64,000 nucleotides of DNA from Bradyrhizobium sp. 190 (lineage in GTDB: Bacteria > Pseudomonadota > Alphaproteobacteria > Rhizobiales > Xanthobacteraceae): assembly GCF_023073415.1 (NCBI RefSeq), contig NZ_JADPJL010000062.1:248001-312000 (forward strand), in the 5' to 3' direction. The stretch's first letter is position 1. Every line of letters starts with the position of its first letter. The notes beneath the pieces are model-generated. The model saw nothing but the letters and a program-made list of their open reading frames with translations, was not told the DNA's origin and did no database searches. A program made the translations under genes and the position numbers. Positions 60,975-64,000 of the stretch are shown piece after piece.

Positions 60975-62147
60975 TTACGCCGCGGCCAGCTTGTTCTCGA
61001 CCAGCTTGATCCAGTACGAGGTGCCGTACACGATCGCCTCGTCGTTGAAATCATAGGCGGGGTGATGAAGCCCCGCGCTGTCGCCGTTGCCGCAGAAGAT
61101 GAAGGCGCCCGGCCGCGCTTCCAGCATGTAGGAGAAATCTTCCGCGCCCATGAGCGGCGGCATTTCGTGGACGTTCTGGGCGCCGGCGACTTCCTTGGCC
61201 ACCCTGGTTGCGAACTCGGTCTGCTCGGCATGGTTCTTGGTCACGGGATAGCCGCGCTCATAGACGAGATCGATCTTGGCGCCGGTCATCTTGGCCACGC
61301 CCTCACACACCTCGCGGACCCGCTTCTCGACCAGTTCGCGCACTTCCGGGGTCAGGGTGCGGACCGTGCCCCGGAGCTCGGCGGTCTGCGGAATCACGTT
61401 GCGGGCGTTGCCGGCGTGGAACTCGCAGATCGAGATCACGGCTGAGTCCAGGGGATCGAGGGTCCGCGAGACGATCGACTGCAGGGCAGTAATCACCTGC
61501 GAACCGACGAGCACGGAATCGATGCATTTGTTCGGGCGCGCGGCGTGGCCGCCGAGCCCTTCGATCTTGATGTCGATCGAGTCGGTCGCGGCCATTACCG
61601 GGCCGGGGCGGATGGCAAAGGAGCCGACCGGAATCCCCGGCCCATTATGCATGCCATAGACCTGCTCGATGCCGAACCGGTCCATCAGACCGTCCTTGAT
61701 CATGGCGGCGGCGCCCGCGCCGCCCTCCTCGGCCGGCTGAAAGATCACGACAGCGTCGCCGGCGAAATTCCTGGTCTCGGCGAGATATCGCGCTGCACCC
61801 AAAAGCATCGCGGTGTGGCCGTCATGGCCGCAGGCATGCATCAGGCCCGGCGTCTTGGAGGCATGGGGAAGGTTGGTCGCTTCCTCGATCGGCAGCGCGT
61901 CCATGTCGGCGCGAAGCCCGATCACCTTGATCTCGCCATTGCCGGGCTGTTTGCCCTTGATGACGCCGACGACGCCGGTCTTGCCGAGGCCAGTGGTCAC
62001 CTCGTCGCAGCCGAACTCGCGCAAGCGGTCTGCCACGAATGCTGCAGTGCGGTAGACGTCGTACAGCAATTCAGGATTTTCATGGATATCGCGGCGCCAG
62101 GCCTGAATATCGGGTTGCAGATCGGCGACGCGGTTGACGATGGGCAT
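60975..62147 (-). CDS. M20-family amidohydrolase (copy 1)
   Basis: A 390-residue metallo-amidohydrolase of the M20D (hippurate hydrolase/IAA-amino acid hydrolase/aminoacylase) type. Metal-site motifs are GLRADMDALPIEE, HACGHDGHTAML (metal-binding His/Asp), QPAEEGGAGAAAMI with catalytic Glu, and the C-terminal PPLMGAEDFSYMLEARPGAFIF. The dimerisation domain is about 175-290. ATG 62147 begins at MPIVNRVADLQPDI. A tandem near-identical copy follows at 62290. The substrate (an N-acyl or N-carbamoyl amino acid) is unknown. Confidence 0.9.
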   Translation of the reverse strand: MPIVNRVADLQPDIQAWRRDIHENPELLYDVYRTAAFVADRLREFGCDEVTTGLGKTGVVGVIKGKQPGNGEIKVIGLRADMDALPIEEATNLPHASKTPGLMHACGHDGHTAMLLGAARYLAETRNFAGDAVVIFQPAEEGGAGAAAMIKDGLMDRFGIEQVYGMHNGPGIPVGSFAIRPGPVMAATDSIDIKIEGLGGHAARPNKCIDSVLVGSQVITALQSIVSRTLDPLDSAVISICEFHAGNARNVIPQTAELRGTVRTLTPEVRELVEKRVREVCEGVAKMTGAKIDLVYERGYPVTKNHAEQTEFATRVAKEVAGAQNVHEMPPLMGAEDFSYMLEARPGAFIFCGNGDSAGLHHPAYDFNDEAIVYGTSYWIKLVENKLAAA

Positions 62148-62289
62148 GGGAATTCTCTGGCCTCAAAGGTTGGAATGCTAGTGCTTCTGTAGCATGCAAG
62201 CGGCGGTCCACCCAACACTCTGCCTCACAGTCCCCATCCGCCCGGAAGCCTGGCCGACCCCGGCGAAGGCTTAGGCAACCCTTGGCGGG

Positions 62290-63462
62290 TCACGCGGCCA
62301 GCGTGTTCTCGACCAGCTTGATCCAGTAAGAGGTGCCGAACACGATCGCCTCGTCGTTGAAATTGTAGGCGGGGTGATGCAGCCCTGCGCTGTCGCCGTT
62401 GCCGCAGAAGATCAGCGCGCCCGGCCGCTGCTCCAGCATGAAGGCGAAGTCTTCGCCTGCCATCAGCGGCGGCATCACATGCACATTGGCATCGCCGGCG
62501 ATTTCCATGGCCGCCCGCGTCGCGACATCCGTCTGCTCGATATGGTTGACCGTTACCGGATAGCCGCGATCGTATGTCAGATCGATCCTGGCGCCGGTGG
62601 CCTGCGCTACGCCGGCGACGACCTCGCGGACCCGCCTTTCCACCATTTTCCGCACGTCGCCGTTCAGGGTACGGACGGTGCCCGCCAGCTCCGCGGTTTG
62701 CGGGATCACGTTGCGGGCGTGGCCGGCGTGAAATTCGCACATCGAAATGACAGCCGATTCCAGCGGGTCGACGCTGCGCGACACGATCGACTGCAGCGCC
62801 GTAATCAACTGCGCGCCGACAAGGACGGAATCGATGCATTGGTTCGGACGCGCGGCGTGCCCGCCGCGCCCCTCGATCTTGATGACGACGGCATCGCCGC
62901 CGGCCATGATCGGGCCGGGCCGAAGCGCGAACGAGCCGACCGGAATGCCCGGACCGTTATGCATGCCGTAGACCTGTTCGATGCCGGAACGGTCCATCAG
63001 CCCGTCCTTGATCATCGCAACCGCGCCCGCGCCGCCCTCTTCTGCCGGCTGGAAGATCACGACCGCATCGCCGGCGAAATTGCGGGTCTCCGCGAGATAG
63101 CGCGCCGCACCCAGCAGCATGGCGGTGTGGCCGTCATGGCCGCAGGCGTGCATCAGACCCTTCGTCCTGGAAGCGTAGGGCAGATTGGTCGCCTCCTCGA
63201 TCGGCAGCGCGTCCATATCCGCCCGCAGCCCGATGACCTTCACCTCACCCTTGCCGGCGGGCTTGCCGCCCTTGATGACGCCGACGACGCCGGTGCGGCC
63301 GAGACCGGTAACGACCTCGTCGCAGCCGAACTCCCGCAAACGGTCCGCCACCAATGCCGCAGTGCGGTGCACGTCGTAGAGCAGTTCCGGGTGTTCATGA
63401 ATATCCCGGCGCCAGACCTGGATGTCGGGTTGCAACTCGGCGACGCGGTTGACGATGGGCAT
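62290..63462 (-). CDS. M20-family amidohydrolase (copy 2)
   Basis: Also 390 residues and closely similar to copy 1 in every motif: GLRADMDALPIEE, HACGHDGHTAML, QPAEEGGAGAVAMI and PPLMAGEDFAFMLE. Small substitutions are spread through the protein, so both copies look functional. The ATG at 63462 aligns with copy 1; the longer frame to 63609 lies in the upstream region. The upstream leader (containing GTAGCATGCAAG and GCGGTCCACCCAACA on the plus strand) is also duplicated in front of copy 1. Confidence 0.9.
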   Translation of the reverse strand: MPIVNRVAELQPDIQVWRRDIHEHPELLYDVHRTAALVADRLREFGCDEVVTGLGRTGVVGVIKGGKPAGKGEVKVIGLRADMDALPIEEATNLPYASRTKGLMHACGHDGHTAMLLGAARYLAETRNFAGDAVVIFQPAEEGGAGAVAMIKDGLMDRSGIEQVYGMHNGPGIPVGSFALRPGPIMAGGDAVVIKIEGRGGHAARPNQCIDSVLVGAQLITALQSIVSRSVDPLESAVISMCEFHAGHARNVIPQTAELAGTVRTLNGDVRKMVERRVREVVAGVAQATGARIDLTYDRGYPVTVNHIEQTDVATRAAMEIAGDANVHVMPPLMAGEDFAFMLEQRPGALIFCGNGDSAGLHHPAYNFNDEAIVFGTSYWIKLVENTLAA

Positions 63463-63611
63463 GGAGATAACAGGCTTTCCAGGTTGAACGCTTCTGCCCC
63501 TGTAGCATGCAAGGCGCGGTCCACCCAACAGCCTCAGGAGACGCCGGGCTTGTCCCGGCCATCCCCGTCTGACTATTAGGACGGAAAGAACGTTAAGGGT
63601 GGAAACCAAAG

Positions 63612-64000
63612 ATGCCGCGAAGGCTTGAAGGCGATTTCGACTATATCGTGGTTGGCGCGGGCACGGCCGGCTGCATCATGGCCAACCGGCTGTCGGCCGA
63701 TCCGAAAAACCGCGTGCTGATCCTCGAGGCCGGCGGCAACGACAACTGGATCTGGTTTCATATCCCGGTCGGCTATCTCTTTGCGATCGGCAATCCCCGC
63801 TCGGACTGGATGTTCAAGACCGAGGCAGAGCCCGGGCTCAACGGGCGGGCGCTCGCCTATCCGCGCGGCAAGGTGATCGGCGGCTCTTCCGCCATCAACG
63901 CCATGATCTCGATGCGGGGGCAATCCGCCGATTACGATCACTGGCGGCAGCTCGGCCTGATCGGCTGGGGCTATGACGACGTAAAGCCGCTGTTCAAGCG
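63612..64000 (+). CDS. GMC oxidoreductase (choline dehydrogenase-like), 3' end outside the window
   Basis: The first 129 codons of a GMC-type flavoprotein. The FAD-binding motif YIVVGAGTAGCIMANRLS is followed by VLILEAGG (ribose-binding Glu), then AYPRGKVIGGSSAINAM, the GMC signature 1. The sequence ends at VKPLFK at the window's edge. Members oxidise choline, glucose or other alcohols; the substrate is not evident. It diverges from the M20 genes. Confidence 0.93.
   Translation, partial: MPRRLEGDFDYIVVGAGTAGCIMANRLSADPKNRVLILEAGGNDNWIWFHIPVGYLFAIGNPRSDWMFKTEAEPGLNGRALAYPRGKVIGGSSAINAMISMRGQSADYDHWRQLGLIGWGYDDVKPLFK

Overview
The window looks like the chromosome of a Bradyrhizobium-type alphaproteobacterium (order Hyphomicrobiales, family Nitrobacteraceae). 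This rests on several observations: high GC and dense coding; proteins of the TIGR03808/TIGR03809 pair, DUF2336, an NrsF-type anti-sigma factor and the ImuA-ImuB-DnaE2 mutasome; a GTTC-N7-GTTC SOS box; and several families of dispersed palindromic repeats of the kind seen throughout Bradyrhizobium genomes. Genus placement is inference. No rRNA, tRNA, CRISPR array, prophage or transposase gene was seen.

Layout. 1-1.7 kb: folate genes folP (5' end outside the window), folB, folK. 1.8-12.6 kb: both methylmalonyl-CoA mutase subunits with a GFA-family gene between them, two small proteins, a TctCBA-type tripartite transporter, the mutase chaperone meaB and pyroglutamyl-peptidase. 12.8-14.7 kb: the TIGR03808/TIGR03809 pair. 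15.2-18.3 kb (minus): an ECF sigma factor, its membrane anti-sigma factor and a secreted subtilase, probably one operon with a terminator. 18.7-22.4 kb: a diguanylate cyclase, a DUF2336 protein, and a second ECF sigma with its NrsF-like anti-sigma. 22.7-28 kb: a Lys-rich secreted/anchored protein, enoyl-CoA hydratase, an acetyl-CoA hydrolase/transferase and a TolC-like outer-membrane protein. 28-36.3 kb: an alpha/beta hydrolase, three overlapping orphan genes, an FAD-linked oxidase, an amidohydrolase, a MetF-family protein and a methyltransferase-like protein. 36.4-42.3 kb (minus): an HME-type RND pump with its adaptor, and an unusual family III CoA-transferase. 42.3-44.8 kb: a repeat island; an SDR gene lies between two inverted copies of one repeat. 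44.3-49.7 kb: PilZ, a membrane protein, MgtC, two small ORFs, and an AraC regulator divergent from an FAD oxidoreductase. 49.8-58.6 kb: a DNA-damage block. 59-64 kb: VOC protein, PPK2, two tandemly duplicated M20 amidohydrolases and the start of a GMC oxidoreductase.

The most coherent system is the DNA-damage block. imuA-imuB-dnaE2 (minus) and a radical SAM protein plus a DUF4130-UdgX fusion (plus) diverge from one 160-bp intergenic region that holds a single perfect alphaproteobacterial LexA box. This suggests that error-prone bypass and a uracil-trapping/radical SAM DNA-processing module are switched on together. dnaE2 itself carries an in-frame insertion of about 50 codons derived from a dispersed palindromic repeat. 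The second notable system is the sigma/anti-sigma/subtilase operon, in which the periplasmic part of the anti-sigma factor resembles a subtilase propeptide in secondary-structure order.
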